Source: Nostoc sp. FACHB-973 | GTDB taxonomy: Bacteria; Cyanobacteriota; Cyanobacteriia; Cyanobacteriales; Nostocaceae | DNA: 62,918 bases | Reading direction: 5' to 3' | Assembly: GCF_014698115.1 (NCBI RefSeq) | Contig: NZ_JACJSJ010000046.1 | Location: 1-62,918, forward strand | Shown here: piece after piece, positions 8,198 through 15,708 of the stretch | How positions within the stretch are numbered: the first letter of the stretch is position 1 | How the letters are laid out: each line of letters opens with the position of its first letter | The notes under the pieces: generated by a model | What the model saw: the letters and a program-made list of their open reading frames with translations, nothing else | Database searches by the model: none | What the model was told of the DNA's origin: nothing | Position numbers and translations under genes: made by a program

Positions 8198-8964
8198 AGT
8201 TGAGTAATATATTTTGTAATTTCTTCGAGTATGCTAACTGCGGGGTGGTTTTTCTTGTGGAGTGCAAGTGGTAGATGTGCTTGGGTTGCGTCAGGAAAAG
8301 CTGTTGATTTAGGAATGGGGGCAGTAACGTGTATCCGTCCTTCAACCTGTTGTTTAATTTCTTCCAGTATTCCTGTGTCTTGAAGATTACGATTATCGTA
8401 TTTGGTTGGAATTATACAGGCAATTTGTAATTTTTGGTGTCCTCCTTTTTTGAGCCGGGCAATTGTTTCTAGCAGTTGGTTGGTGCCAAGATAGCACTTA
8501 TATTGCGTTTCAACAGGAATAATAACGTGTGAAGCAGCGACTAAGCTCATAATGCTTAGGATTCCTAGAGAAGGCGGGCAATCAATCAAAATATAATCAT
8601 ACTGGTCAAGTACATTTGATAGCACAAACTTGAGCCGTTGGCGGTTGTCGATGGTCAAGTCATGAAAAATTTTTTGCTCCGTACCTGCCAATTGGATATT
8701 TGTTGGTACAATGTGCATCCCGTGAATAGGTTTTTCCCATATATACAGGGGAGTTTCTTCAGCGATCGCACCATAGATAGTTTGTTCAGTTTGCAGCTTG
8801 ACTTCCCCTAATCCCATAAAAGCTGTTAGTGATGCTTGTGGGTCCATATCCACAAGCAGTACACGGTGTTTTTTAGCAAGGTGGTATCCAAGATTGTGTG
8901 TAATAGTCGTCTTAGCTGCACCACCTGACTGATTGAAAGTAGCAATTATTTTGGTTGATGACAT
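8194..8964 (-). CDS. parA: ParA partition ATPase
   Basis: A 256-residue Walker-type ParA that should pattern plasmids over the nucleoid together with ParB. The P-loop region reads ATFNQSGGAAKTTITHNLGYHL. The catalytic GGxxKTT is present, but the deviant-Walker signature lysine, normally KGG, is serine here. Walker A' (VLLVDMDPQASLT) and Walker B (YDYILIDCPPSLG) are intact. No N-terminal HTH extension is present, so it resembles the short type Ib/chromosomal class. The signature-lysine change occurs in some cyanobacterial ParA-like proteins as I recall, so it need not mean loss of function. It forms an operon with parB through a four-base overlap. Confidence 0.92.
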   Translation of the reverse strand: MSSTKIIATFNQSGGAAKTTITHNLGYHLAKKHRVLLVDMDPQASLTAFMGLGEVKLQTEQTIYGAIAEETPLYIWEKPIHGMHIVPTNIQLAGTEQKIFHDLTIDNRQRLKFVLSNVLDQYDYILIDCPPSLGILSIMSLVAASHVIIPVETQYKCYLGTNQLLETIARLKKGGHQKLQIACIIPTKYDNRNLQDTGILEEIKQQVEGRIHVTAPIPKSTAFPDATQAHLPLALHKKNHPAVSILEEITKYITQL

Positions 8965-9035
8965 ATATTAATGAAGCGATTTTGTGAACCCATGTCAGCG
9001 ATTCTACCAAACAGTGGATTTTTATTTTGGATTTT

Positions 9036-9089
9036 TGAAAAAAAATAACGCTAGTTCAAACCAGTAAACCTGTCTGGACTAGCATTATT
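9036..9089 (-). terminator. Rho-independent terminator of the ssb operon
   Basis: AATAACGCTAGT (9044-9055) pairs with ACTAGCATTATT (9078-9089), one C/T mismatch, with an inner CCAG/CTGG. On the minus strand the stem is followed by a T-run (A-run 9038-9045). It lies just past the stop of the second ssb-like gene and before parA. Confidence 0.85.
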
Positions 9090-9102
9090 CAGTTAGTTGG
9101 TT

Positions 9103-9522
9103 CTAAAATGGAGGTTCTTCGTCTAGGTCTTCATTTGTCGAAGTAACGTTATCTTCGAGTAGTTCCTTAGCAAAATCGGGAGTTTCAGGCGAGTGAGAGT
9201 TTTTGCTAACTTGGGTAAGTTCGTTAATAGGTCGCGCTGAGATAAAGTTTCTAATTACGAATGTGGCAATCTTTTCTTTGTACTCACCCCTGTTATCTAC
9301 CACCAAATCAAGATATCCTTCTGCTGTACCATGTACGCCTTCCCCCTGTTCGTTGATAACGACAGCAGGTGCGCCTTTGGAACGAAATGGTATCTCGTCA
9401 GTAACGACTCCTTCCTTGGAACGGTAGTAGAATTCAGCAATCCCAAAAGCAATCAAGGAACCTTCTTTGTCGTGGGTTGTGTTCACTGATTTAAGATTAA
9501 TAGTTGCAGTATTATGAATCAT
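9103..9522 (-). CDS. SSB-like protein with acidic C-terminal tip
   Basis: A 139-residue protein with an OB-fold-like N-terminal half (MIHNTATINLKSVNTTHDKEG, IATFVIRNFISARPIN) and an acidic tail ending DLDEEPPF. That tail closely resembles the SSB-Ct tip (DDDIPF-like) that recruits replication and repair enzymes to ssDNA. It follows the canonical ssb in the same minus-strand unit. The canonical SSB here lacks such a tip, so the two may share the work: one coats ssDNA, the other supplies the docking tail. The OB-fold assignment is inferred from pattern and neighbourhood; the tail is seen directly. Confidence 0.65.
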   Translation of the reverse strand: MIHNTATINLKSVNTTHDKEGSLIAFGIAEFYYRSKEGVVTDEIPFRSKGAPAVVINEQGEGVHGTAEGYLDLVVDNRGEYKEKIATFVIRNFISARPINELTQVSKNSHSPETPDFAKELLEDNVTSTNEDLDEEPPF

Positions 9523-9555
9523 GGTCGTTTGGTTTGTAGATTGATTAGATGGTTG

Positions 9556-9585
9556 ATCGCCTATGATTTATACTGCATAGGCGAT
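9556..9585 (-). promoter_or_regulatory. Intercistronic hairpin between ssb and the ssb-like gene
   Basis: A perfect 10-bp stem ATCGCCTATG/CATAGGCGAT with a 10-base loop lies between the two genes. No T-run follows, so it is more likely an mRNA processing or stability element than a terminator. A GCTAACGCA copy of the leader motif lies at 9605-9613, inside the last codons of ssb. Confidence 0.5.
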
Positions 9586-9595
9586 TTGTAATTTT

Positions 9596-9979
9596 CTAGA
9601 AATTTGCGTTAGCTACAGCCTGTGTTTCGTTTGGTACAGAAGTAGATGTAGATTCTTCCTTACGGGGTGAACCTAATAATTCGATGGTGTTGATTGTGAT
9701 TACAGGTTTTTGCCGCATAGTGCCAGAATTTTTATCAGCCCAACGATCAAATCCAAACTCACCAGTAATTGCAATCTGAGTTCCTTTACGAACGTAATTT
9801 CCAATCACTTCTGCTTGATTTCCCCAAGCGACTAAATCAAACCAAAGAGCTTGTTCACTTCTGTAGGGTGGTCTTACTGCAATAGAGATTGAAGCCTTAA
9901 CTGCGCCCGACTCGAAAAATTTTAGATCGGGTTCTTGTCCACATCTGCCAACTAGCATGACTTTGTTGATATAGTTCAT
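9596..9979 (-). CDS. ssb: Single-stranded DNA-binding protein
   Basis: A 127-residue SSB with a single OB fold. Family marks are MNYINKVMLVGRCGQEPDLKF, ALWFDLVAWGNQAEVIGNYVRKGTQIAITGEF, and a DRWADKNSGTMRQKPVITINTIELL strand. It protects ssDNA during plasmid replication and transfer. The C-terminus is short and ends VANANF, with no acidic DDDIPF tip, which is unusual for a bacterial SSB; the downstream partner carries such a tip. It is preceded by a leader element at 9985-10019 and followed by the second gene of the unit. Confidence 0.92.
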   Translation of the reverse strand: MNYINKVMLVGRCGQEPDLKFFESGAVKASISIAVRPPYRSEQALWFDLVAWGNQAEVIGNYVRKGTQIAITGEFGFDRWADKNSGTMRQKPVITINTIELLGSPRKEESTSTSVPNETQAVANANF

Positions 9980-9984
9980 AACGC

Positions 9985-10019
9985 GAGAATTGATATATTT
10001 CTCTTATTGCTGCGTCAGC
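9985..10019 (-). promoter_or_regulatory. RCWNACGC leader motif plus hairpin, ssb
   Basis: GCTGACGC (10012-10019) is followed on the minus strand by hairpin GAGAA/TTCTC (9985-10003), then GCGTT and the ATG at 9979. ACGC of the motif could also pair with GCGT next to the start. A weak ACTAAT replaces the ACCAC box. The 17 bases around the motif are identical to those upstream of the unrelated gene at 2991. Confidence 0.55.
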
Positions 10020-10214
10020 ATTAGTTCTTTTAGGATTTATCATTTTGACGAATTGTTTTATTTAAAGCACACTTTTTGCTTCATACTTATGAGTTATTTT
10101 TTATTCCTGTTTCTCATAGCATTGCGGTTTTTACTAAGGAACGGCTAATTATCCTGTGCTATGGTGGGATCGCAAATGTCGTGGTATGTATCTAAAAATT
10201 ATAAGTAATGACTT

Positions 10215-11390
10215 ATGCTTGAATATCTTCTCCTAAAGCGAGTAAGTATTTGTAAGCTGATGCTCTTGGCTTTGATGTGGATACAGTTCGATGAAGACAG
10301 CCAAAATCAGCTAACTCCTGACTACTCTTCACCTTTGCAAGTAGAAAATCTTACGTGGTTAGGAGAAACATATGTTGGAGAAGAGGTTGAGTATTTTTGT
10401 GATGTTTCCAATACCGCTAGGATAGGCGTTTGGAGAGAAATTCTAGAACTGAAGTTAGTAGATTTAACTGCTGATTTACCAACTTGTTTGCACGATGCTT
10501 TATGGTTTGCTCTACTGGCAATTACTATGATGTTGGTGGATAAGGAATTAGAGGGGATATGCGTACACCCACAAGATGAGTATTTTGCCCGGACTATTGC
10601 GCTTGAAAGTTTAGCTGATTTGGGTGATTCTTACTTAGCTAAAGGACATCCTTATTTAGATTTTCCTTTATCATTAGAAGACGCTAAATCATTACTGCCA
10701 GTTCATAGAAAGCAGGAGCTAGAAATCGAGTTAGAGAAATTTCTTATTGATACTTATGAAGACGATTTTGATGATGAGGCACCGGATATTTGTGAGTTTT
10801 CATCCATCTACTTGCAAGATATTGTAAAAGAGTTTTTTGTTGAATCTGACTGGCAGGGTGATATCAATCAAGAGGCTGTTGCACAGCTTCAAGAAAAGTA
10901 TGGTTCACAGTATTCAGAAGGTGCGTTCTCTCCTGAAACTAAGGAACACGAACGTTGGGGTAAAACGCTTGTTTTTCTAAAACAGTTTATAGGTCTGGAT
11001 TCTAGTTTTATCGAAAGCCAAAGCGATTTATTCCTTGAGCAATCTCAAGCAGCTGATTTACCTGATTATTTCTGTATCAAGTCTCATTTAGAACGTTGGC
11101 AAGACCGAACAGTAATTTTATCCCGGTTGGTTCATACTTTAGTTTATTTTTTGGTGGCAGGACAAAATTATCGTCCCAGTCATATACAAGATTTGATGGA
11201 TATTCCAGCTTCTTCACGGGCTATATCCAGCCTACAAGCTTGTTTAGGTGTAGCTGCTTACAGAAGTGGTTATTACATGGCTGCTTCAAATATTCCCGAA
11301 TCAGAAATTGGGCGGAACTGGTTGCTACAAAAAGCTTTCCCTAACCTGCTTGAATTTTATCAAACAGGTCGTTTGAATGGAAAACAATAA
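10215..11390 (+). CDS. Hypothetical acidic protein
   Basis: A 391-residue protein of unknown function, divergent from ssb. No family is recognised. It is strongly acidic, with clusters such as YEDDFDDEAPDICEF. Most of it looks alpha-helical, and hydrophobic segments such as LHDALWFALLAITMMLVDKEL suggest buried helices rather than membrane spans. The first 20 residues are hydrophobic and basic; later in-frame ATGs at residues 16 and 21 are possible starts, and no good ribosome-binding site distinguishes them. It is followed 42 bases later by a lipoprotein gene on the same strand. The pair interrupts the minus-strand replication block. Confidence 0.65.
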   Translation: MLEYLLLKRVSICKLMLLALMWIQFDEDSQNQLTPDYSSPLQVENLTWLGETYVGEEVEYFCDVSNTARIGVWREILELKLVDLTADLPTCLHDALWFALLAITMMLVDKELEGICVHPQDEYFARTIALESLADLGDSYLAKGHPYLDFPLSLEDAKSLLPVHRKQELEIELEKFLIDTYEDDFDDEAPDICEFSSIYLQDIVKEFFVESDWQGDINQEAVAQLQEKYGSQYSEGAFSPETKEHERWGKTLVFLKQFIGLDSSFIESQSDLFLEQSQAADLPDYFCIKSHLERWQDRTVILSRLVHTLVYFLVAGQNYRPSHIQDLMDIPASSRAISSLQACLGVAAYRSGYYMAASNIPESEIGRNWLLQKAFPNLLEFYQTGRLNGKQ

Positions 11391-11432
11391 TTAATATTCT
11401 GCTGTTGGGTTAATAAAGACAAATTTATTTTT

Positions 11433-12128
11433 ATGAAAAAATATTTATTTATAGGATTATTCTTACTGGTTGGATGTTCATCTCCAGAAAAAGAAAATAA
11501 AGTTTCAGCTATAGAATCAAATCCTTCTCCTACGCCTTCATTATCCTCAACTAATGTTAATAATGCTACGCCGTCACTAAATTCAGAAGTGTTACCTGAT
11601 TTATCGAATAAAGAGAAGCTTGGAGAAGTTAGTGCAGAGAACGACTTAATTGACTCGTTTTATTTTGATGGTAATGGTGTAAAAGTGGGTTTGACTGTAG
11701 CGGCTGATAAAGCTTGTTTTATCTACGTGCGGCGTAGTACTCCAGACCGAGTTGGTGAGGTTGAAATTGAGTCACTACAGCGCGAAAAGTTAGGTCTATG
11801 GCGTTCGTATAATACTCAACGTCTTCTAACTCAACCTGCTGGCAATAGACTAAGCGTTTATTCATCAAGTGAGGAACTTTCTTCTACTTATGAAAATCCT
11901 GCCATATCACCAGAAATTCTTGTAGCAGCAAAAGAATTGAAGGAGCGTGAAAAATCATTTAAATTACTTTTGCGTCAGGACTTGGGGGCAAGTGATTCAG
12001 CAAGACGAATTTATGTCAATCAGTGTCAAAAATTAGGCAATTTTTATTACAAGGAAGAACTTCCTCCTCTCACGGACAAAGAGAGGAAGGAATTTGGGAG
12101 GAGTGTTGAAAAAAGTACTAACAATTAG
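11433..12128 (+). CDS. Hypothetical lipoprotein
   Basis: A 231-residue protein with a textbook lipoprotein signal: MKKYLFIGLFLLVGCSSPE, lipobox LVGC with Cys at residue 15. It should be lipidated and exported to a membrane. A Ser/Thr/Asn/Pro-rich linker (about 20-60) precedes a globular domain containing VGLTVAADKACFIYVRRSTPDRVGEVEIESL. Not recognised as a known conjugation or surface-exclusion lipoprotein. It is on the plus strand behind the acidic hypothetical and ends three bases before the converging neighbour. Confidence 0.75.
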   Translation: MKKYLFIGLFLLVGCSSPEKENKVSAIESNPSPTPSLSSTNVNNATPSLNSEVLPDLSNKEKLGEVSAENDLIDSFYFDGNGVKVGLTVAADKACFIYVRRSTPDRVGEVEIESLQREKLGLWRSYNTQRLLTQPAGNRLSVYSSSEELSSTYENPAISPEILVAAKELKEREKSFKLLLRQDLGASDSARRIYVNQCQKLGNFYYKEELPPLTDKERKEFGRSVEKSTNN

Positions 12129-12131
12129 TTA

Positions 12132-12803
12132 TTAAAACAGTGACAATTGCTCCATCTTAGTATTACTTTCAGTTGAATTTGCTGTAACAGGGTGTTTGTT
12201 GTTATTTGACGACTTTTTACCCCATCCCTCTTTCGCCGCGTGTTTGACTACACGAGAACGGATATCAGCAGCCAGGGTTTCATAATCAGAGCGGATTTTG
12301 TCATACGAAATCGGAGTGGTACCAATCTTCTCCCAGAGGTTTTCGTAGTTGAAATTCTTGAAAGGTTTGTGCCTGACAAGAGCATTATAACTTGCCCAGA
12401 GGTAAACATCTGTCCATTCGGATGATAGCGGCACTTCAAAAGCAATTGGCATCATTAAAGCAACAACTTCACTACTAGAGGCAAGTTTACCTACTTCTCT
12501 CTTGTCTATCTCTTGTAAAGCTGCATCTAATCTATCAACTGCGATCGCGCGCCAAACCCAGGACGGAACTGTCTGTTGCCAGCCATTCTGCTGAGTGACA
12601 ATTGGCCCGGCGATGTATTGAACAATTTCACGACCTGCTCCTGCTAGATCGAGTAGGCTGGCTGTTACAGTTTTGTTAATCCCTTGGCTGGTTAGTAGCT
12701 GAAGTATCTTTCTAGTGCTGGGGTTTAATATTTCGCTGGTTTTTTGGTTTTTACTGTTGCGGATGGTTTCTTCGACATCGAATAAACTGTGCTGCTGGTT
12801 CAT
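12132..12803 (-). CDS. Hypothetical replisome-associated protein with C-terminal QLSLF
   Basis: A 223-residue protein of unknown fold. Its last residues, KMEQLSLF, match the bacterial beta-clamp-binding consensus (QLSLF). Its N-terminus, MNQQHSLFDVEE, carries a second, weaker version. The body holds an Ala/Leu-rich helix region (TASLLDLAGAGREIVQYIAG) and WVWRAIAVDRLDAALQEIDK. A basic Asn-rich linker precedes the tail. It lies directly downstream of the clamp-loader genes in the block that also encodes the clamp, so binding to plasmid DnaN is a reasonable inference. No catalytic motif is seen. Confidence 0.75.
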   Translation of the reverse strand: MNQQHSLFDVEETIRNSKNQKTSEILNPSTRKILQLLTSQGINKTVTASLLDLAGAGREIVQYIAGPIVTQQNGWQQTVPSWVWRAIAVDRLDAALQEIDKREVGKLASSSEVVALMMPIAFEVPLSSEWTDVYLWASYNALVRHKPFKNFNYENLWEKIGTTPISYDKIRSDYETLAADIRSRVVKHAAKEGWGKKSSNNNKHPVTANSTESNTKMEQLSLF

Positions 12804-12824
12804 ATTATTTATGTGTAAACTAAT

Positions 12825-12856
12825 ACTGCCAGTTAGAAATACTTCTAGCTGGCAGT
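12825..12856. terminator. Strong hairpin between holB and the QLSLF gene
   Basis: ACTGCCAGTTAGAA (12825-12838) pairs with TTCTAGCTGGCAGT (12843-12856) with one mismatch and a four-base loop. A T-run follows on the plus strand (12859-12863), so it could terminate plus-strand transcription. On the minus strand it lies 22 bases upstream of a start and may act as a leader structure. Confidence 0.5.
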
Positions 12857-12881
12857 GCTTTTTGATAATGAGTGTGTTTTG

Positions 12882-13757
12882 CTATGGCAGAAGTAGGCTA
12901 TCCCAAACGCTTCTGGGCGTAACGTGATGCAGCAATTGCTGTCTTGCTTGGGTGAATTTAGCTAGTAGCTTAGTGCTTTTTAATTTCTGCCACCAGTTGT
13001 ATTGCAGGTAGGTAAGCAACCATAACTGCGTCTGGTGATTCCAGCTTGAGATGGAGTTACTCAAACTGAGTGCCTTGAGGATATCGTCAGGAGGTACTTC
13101 CAGTTGCTTTGTGATTTCTTGTGAGATGGAAGCTAACATTTTAATATTGGCGATCGCTTGACCAGGACTGCCAGAACTGATAGCTAGTATTTTTTCTGTT
13201 GCCTCAATTTGTTGGTCTTTAAGGACAGAAATAACCTCCTCATCAGTTAACCTTTGGAAAAGTATGATTTGACACCTACTCTTGATAGTGGGTAATAGCT
13301 TTTGAGGATAGGATGATATCAGAATAAACGTTCCAGTTTTAGGTTCTTCCAGCGTCTTGAGAAGTTTGTTAGCGGCAGTAGGGTTGATCATATCTGCTTC
13401 ATGAATAATCACCACCTTTTGCTTGCCCTCAACTGCACTAGTTGAGAGAAATTCAATTACCTCGCGCACCTGTTCTACTCGGATAGCAGGGACACTTTTC
13501 TGCTGGGAGGTGTTTTCGGTATAGGTTGGTTTGATTTGTAAGATGTCTAGATGTTTAGATTCTCCTGCGATCGCGGAGCGACTTCCTTTTGAGAGTATTG
13601 CATTTGCGAATGCCAGAGCAGTTTTTCTTTTGCCCACTCCCTCAACTTCGCTGCTAAATAGATATGCGGGAGCAATTTGATTACGTTCTATTGCTTCAGT
13701 TAGTAGAAGTTTGGCGGTATGCTGTCCGATGATTTCTGTAAATAAATCGTTTTTCAT
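12882..13757 (-). CDS. holB: DNA polymerase III delta' (clamp-loader) subunit
   Basis: A 291-residue HolB-like AAA+ protein. The start ATG 13757 overlaps the delta gene stop as ATGA; the TTG at 13766 is rejected. It opens NDLFTEIIGQHTAKLLLTEAI, with a P-loop-like SSEVEGVGKRKTALAFA, Walker-B region VVIIHEADMINPTAANKLLKTLEEP, and sensor region TFILISSYPQKLLPTIKSRCQIILF with the SRC arginine-finger motif. The P-loop departs from GxxxGKT, as tolerated in delta'. The zinc-finger cysteines present in DnaX are absent. With delta and DnaX it would form a plasmid-specific loader for the plasmid beta clamp. Confidence 0.9.
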   Translation of the reverse strand: MKNDLFTEIIGQHTAKLLLTEAIERNQIAPAYLFSSEVEGVGKRKTALAFANAILSKGSRSAIAGESKHLDILQIKPTYTENTSQQKSVPAIRVEQVREVIEFLSTSAVEGKQKVVIIHEADMINPTAANKLLKTLEEPKTGTFILISSYPQKLLPTIKSRCQIILFQRLTDEEVISVLKDQQIEATEKILAISSGSPGQAIANIKMLASISQEITKQLEVPPDDILKALSLSNSISSWNHQTQLWLLTYLQYNWWQKLKSTKLLAKFTQARQQLLHHVTPRSVWDSLLLP

Positions 13758-14713
13758 ATTGTGCAAATTTCGATAATTCGACTAATTAAATTGTTAGTGC
13801 CGCTTTTGAGTTCCGTTTCGAGTTGTAAAAGTATAGTAAGGCTGTTTTTTAGTTTTTGAACGCCTACAAACTTGATTTCATCTTTGAGGTAATACAATCT
13901 TTTAGGGTTCTTCAATTCGGCTATTTCTGCAATTTTCATGTCAGATGATTTAGCTTCTGCGCCAGCTTTAGTTATTAGCCAAGTGCGAAAAATTGACGTA
14001 AGCGTTGCTACTATTCTGAGTGAATGTTCATTACTATCTAGTAGTTTACCCACCTGCGCTATTGCTAAGTTTGAATGATTTCTTAACATAGCCATAGTAA
14101 GCTTTTGGTAGTCAGCATTGTGATTACTAACTAATTGTTTTATCTCCTCAAGAGAAATAATTTTTTCACTTGCATAGACAGCAAGTTTAGCAAATTCGCT
14201 ATCGGCTCGTGCAGTGTTATTACCAATTGCTTCGACTAGATAATCAGTCACATCTGGTGTAAGTCTAACTTGATGGATAGCTGCATACTTCCCTATCAAA
14301 TTAACTATCCCCTTTTTATCCCAATAAGGAACGAGAGGAAACTCTTCTTGTTGAGCATATTTTAGGATAGTTTTTACTACTGTTCTACGGGAATCTGGCT
14401 TTTTGTTACTAGTAATTAAAAGAATGTTACTTGCAGGTATTCGAGAAAGTTGATTTTCGAGTTCTTGGTTATTATCCTCATTTGATAAATTTCCAATTAA
14501 ATGCTCGCTGTCTGTATGAACAATTTTGTTACCCTCTCCAAAGGGTAAAGTCATAACCTCAGTAAAAACCTTGCTAGCAATATTTTTCTCATTTCCAGAT
14601 AGCTTGATGTAGTTAAAAGCTGTCCATTCAGTATGAACATTTTGATTCACCAAATGGTTGATTTTTTGATTGAGCGAATAGGTGTCTTCGCCGTAGTATA
14701 GGTATACTGGCAT
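13754..14713 (-). CDS. holA: DNA polymerase III delta (clamp-loader) subunit
   Basis: A 319-residue HolA-like protein, the clamp-opening subunit. Family marks are the start MPVYLYYGEDTYSL, ILLITSNKKPDSRRTVVKTI, the middle LTPDVTDYLVEAIGNNTARADSEFAKLA, and the C-terminal collar region (SLRIVATLTSIFRTWLI). GTG 14716 and ATG 14713 are adjacent; ATG is preferred. The stop overlaps the delta' start. Its leader holds the octamer ACTAACGC and a hairpin. Bacterial plasmids rarely bring their own delta. Confidence 0.9.
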   Translation of the reverse strand: MPVYLYYGEDTYSLNQKINHLVNQNVHTEWTAFNYIKLSGNEKNIASKVFTEVMTLPFGEGNKIVHTDSEHLIGNLSNEDNNQELENQLSRIPASNILLITSNKKPDSRRTVVKTILKYAQQEEFPLVPYWDKKGIVNLIGKYAAIHQVRLTPDVTDYLVEAIGNNTARADSEFAKLAVYASEKIISLEEIKQLVSNHNADYQKLTMAMLRNHSNLAIAQVGKLLDSNEHSLRIVATLTSIFRTWLITKAGAEAKSSDMKIAEIAELKNPKRLYYLKDEIKFVGVQKLKNSLTILLQLETELKSGTNNLISRIIEICTI

Positions 14714-14718
14714 CACAG

Positions 14719-14763
14719 ATTAGATAAACATCTAATTATCATGCGTTAGTTATAAGCAGTGGT
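14719..14763 (-). promoter_or_regulatory. ACCAC-RCWNACGC-hairpin leader, holA
   Basis: On the minus strand: ACCAC (14759-14763), 12 bases, ACGC inside ACTAACGC (14743-14750), then the perfect hairpin ATTAGAT/ATCTAAT (14719-14736), then ATG 14713. No Shine-Dalgarno sequence is visible. Confidence 0.6.
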
Positions 14764-14764
14764 T

Positions 14765-14790
14765 GAAAAAAGAAGAGTTAGTATTAACTC
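14765..14790 (-). terminator. Rho-independent terminator before holA
   Basis: GAGTTA (14775-14780) pairs with TAACTC (14785-14790) around a four-base loop. On the minus strand it is followed by TTCTTTTTT. It closes the unit that ends at 14839 and directly abuts the ACCAC box of the holA leader, so holA starts a new transcript. Confidence 0.75.
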
Positions 14791-14803
14791 TTTCTACTTA
14801 CTT

Positions 14804-14834
14804 GGTATTTATTATGTAGTAACCAGTAAATACC
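14804..14834 (-). repeat. Hairpin downstream of the gene ending at 14839
   Basis: GGTATTTA (14804-14811) and TAAATACC (14827-14834) form an inverted repeat just after the stop. It stacks ahead of the terminator at 14765-14790. Confidence 0.45.
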
Positions 14835-14838
14835 TTAC

Positions 14839-15621
14839 TTAAGTTTGTGCTGGTTGTACGAAATTTTGAATTGAGTCTTTCTTAATATGGTTCTCTACTG
14901 GTTTATTACCTAAGTATTTGCGCCAAGAATCTAACTGTTGAAGATACTCTATTACTCCACTAGAACCAGCTACCTCGTATAGTGTAATAGCTGTTTCCCA
15001 TTCCTTTGAGTCGGCTTGTTTCTCTGAGAGAATTTTGACTATAGCTTCTGGAAGTTTAGTGTCTTTACCAGTATCTAAATTTAGGTGTGGTGTATTTTCT
15101 AGTAATATTTCTTGTTCAGATAGAGTAACACCATCATCTGCTATATTTCTAGTATGAAGTTGAATACTAGTCTCTGATAAAGGAAGAGTATATTGAATAA
15201 ATTTTTTAACTTTTATGGTTTTAGTATTTCTCCTTTTTGGTTTAATAATAACAGGGTTGTTTGGTTCTGAAACTTCGTAACATTGAGGGAGTTCTAGAGA
15301 AAGTTGGCCTGTTAAGTGCCATGATGCGCTTCGTTTTTCTGGTGGGGTAATGCGATAGGAGAACTCAGCTGTTTTCCTGGGGTCGCCAAACTTTCTTAGT
15401 TTGACCCACATGTTGTAGCTGATAATTCCTTGGATGTAAGTTTTTGGGTCTAATATTACTGGGTTTGTGTTTTCCCACCACTCAATTTGAACTACGCGAT
15501 CGCCATCTAATTCGTAGATAGTTCTAACTCTGGCATTAGGATGAGACGATAGGAATGAGTTTACCCAAGCCCTTTGCTTTTTATTAAGCCTGGGCTTGCG
15601 AGAAGAGGATTTATTTTTCAT
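14839..15621 (-). CDS. Hypothetical protein next to DNA polymerase, internal QLSLEL
   Basis: A 260-residue protein of unknown function encoded just downstream of the family B polymerase. The basic N-terminus KNKSSSRKPRLNKKQRAWVN is followed by a beta-rich segment (ARVRTIYELDGDRVVQIEWW) and YNMWVKLRKFGDPRKTAEFSYRI. An internal TGQLSLELPQ resembles a clamp-binding peptide. The C-terminal third is helical and charged (EAIVKILSEKQADSKEWETAITLYE). The upstream gap holds a hairpin TTAGGT/ACCTAA. It may be an accessory factor of the polymerase; that is inference from position only. Confidence 0.7.
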   Translation of the reverse strand: MKNKSSSRKPRLNKKQRAWVNSFLSSHPNARVRTIYELDGDRVVQIEWWENTNPVILDPKTYIQGIISYNMWVKLRKFGDPRKTAEFSYRITPPEKRSASWHLTGQLSLELPQCYEVSEPNNPVIIKPKRRNTKTIKVKKFIQYTLPLSETSIQLHTRNIADDGVTLSEQEILLENTPHLNLDTGKDTKLPEAIVKILSEKQADSKEWETAITLYEVAGSSGVIEYLQQLDSWRKYLGNKPVENHIKKDSIQNFVQPAQT

Positions 15622-15708
15622 TAGTTACAGACAAATCAGAATGTATGAATTTGAAAAACCTTTATAGTTAGGTCTTCAAAATTTACCTAAAATCTCAACT
15701 TTGTTCAT

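Noticed and set aside
9131..9158. TCGAAG-TAACGTTA-TCTTCGA, similar core to the palindrome in parB
   Set aside because: The arms are off-centre and only the TAACGTTA core is shared; too weak for a second parS.
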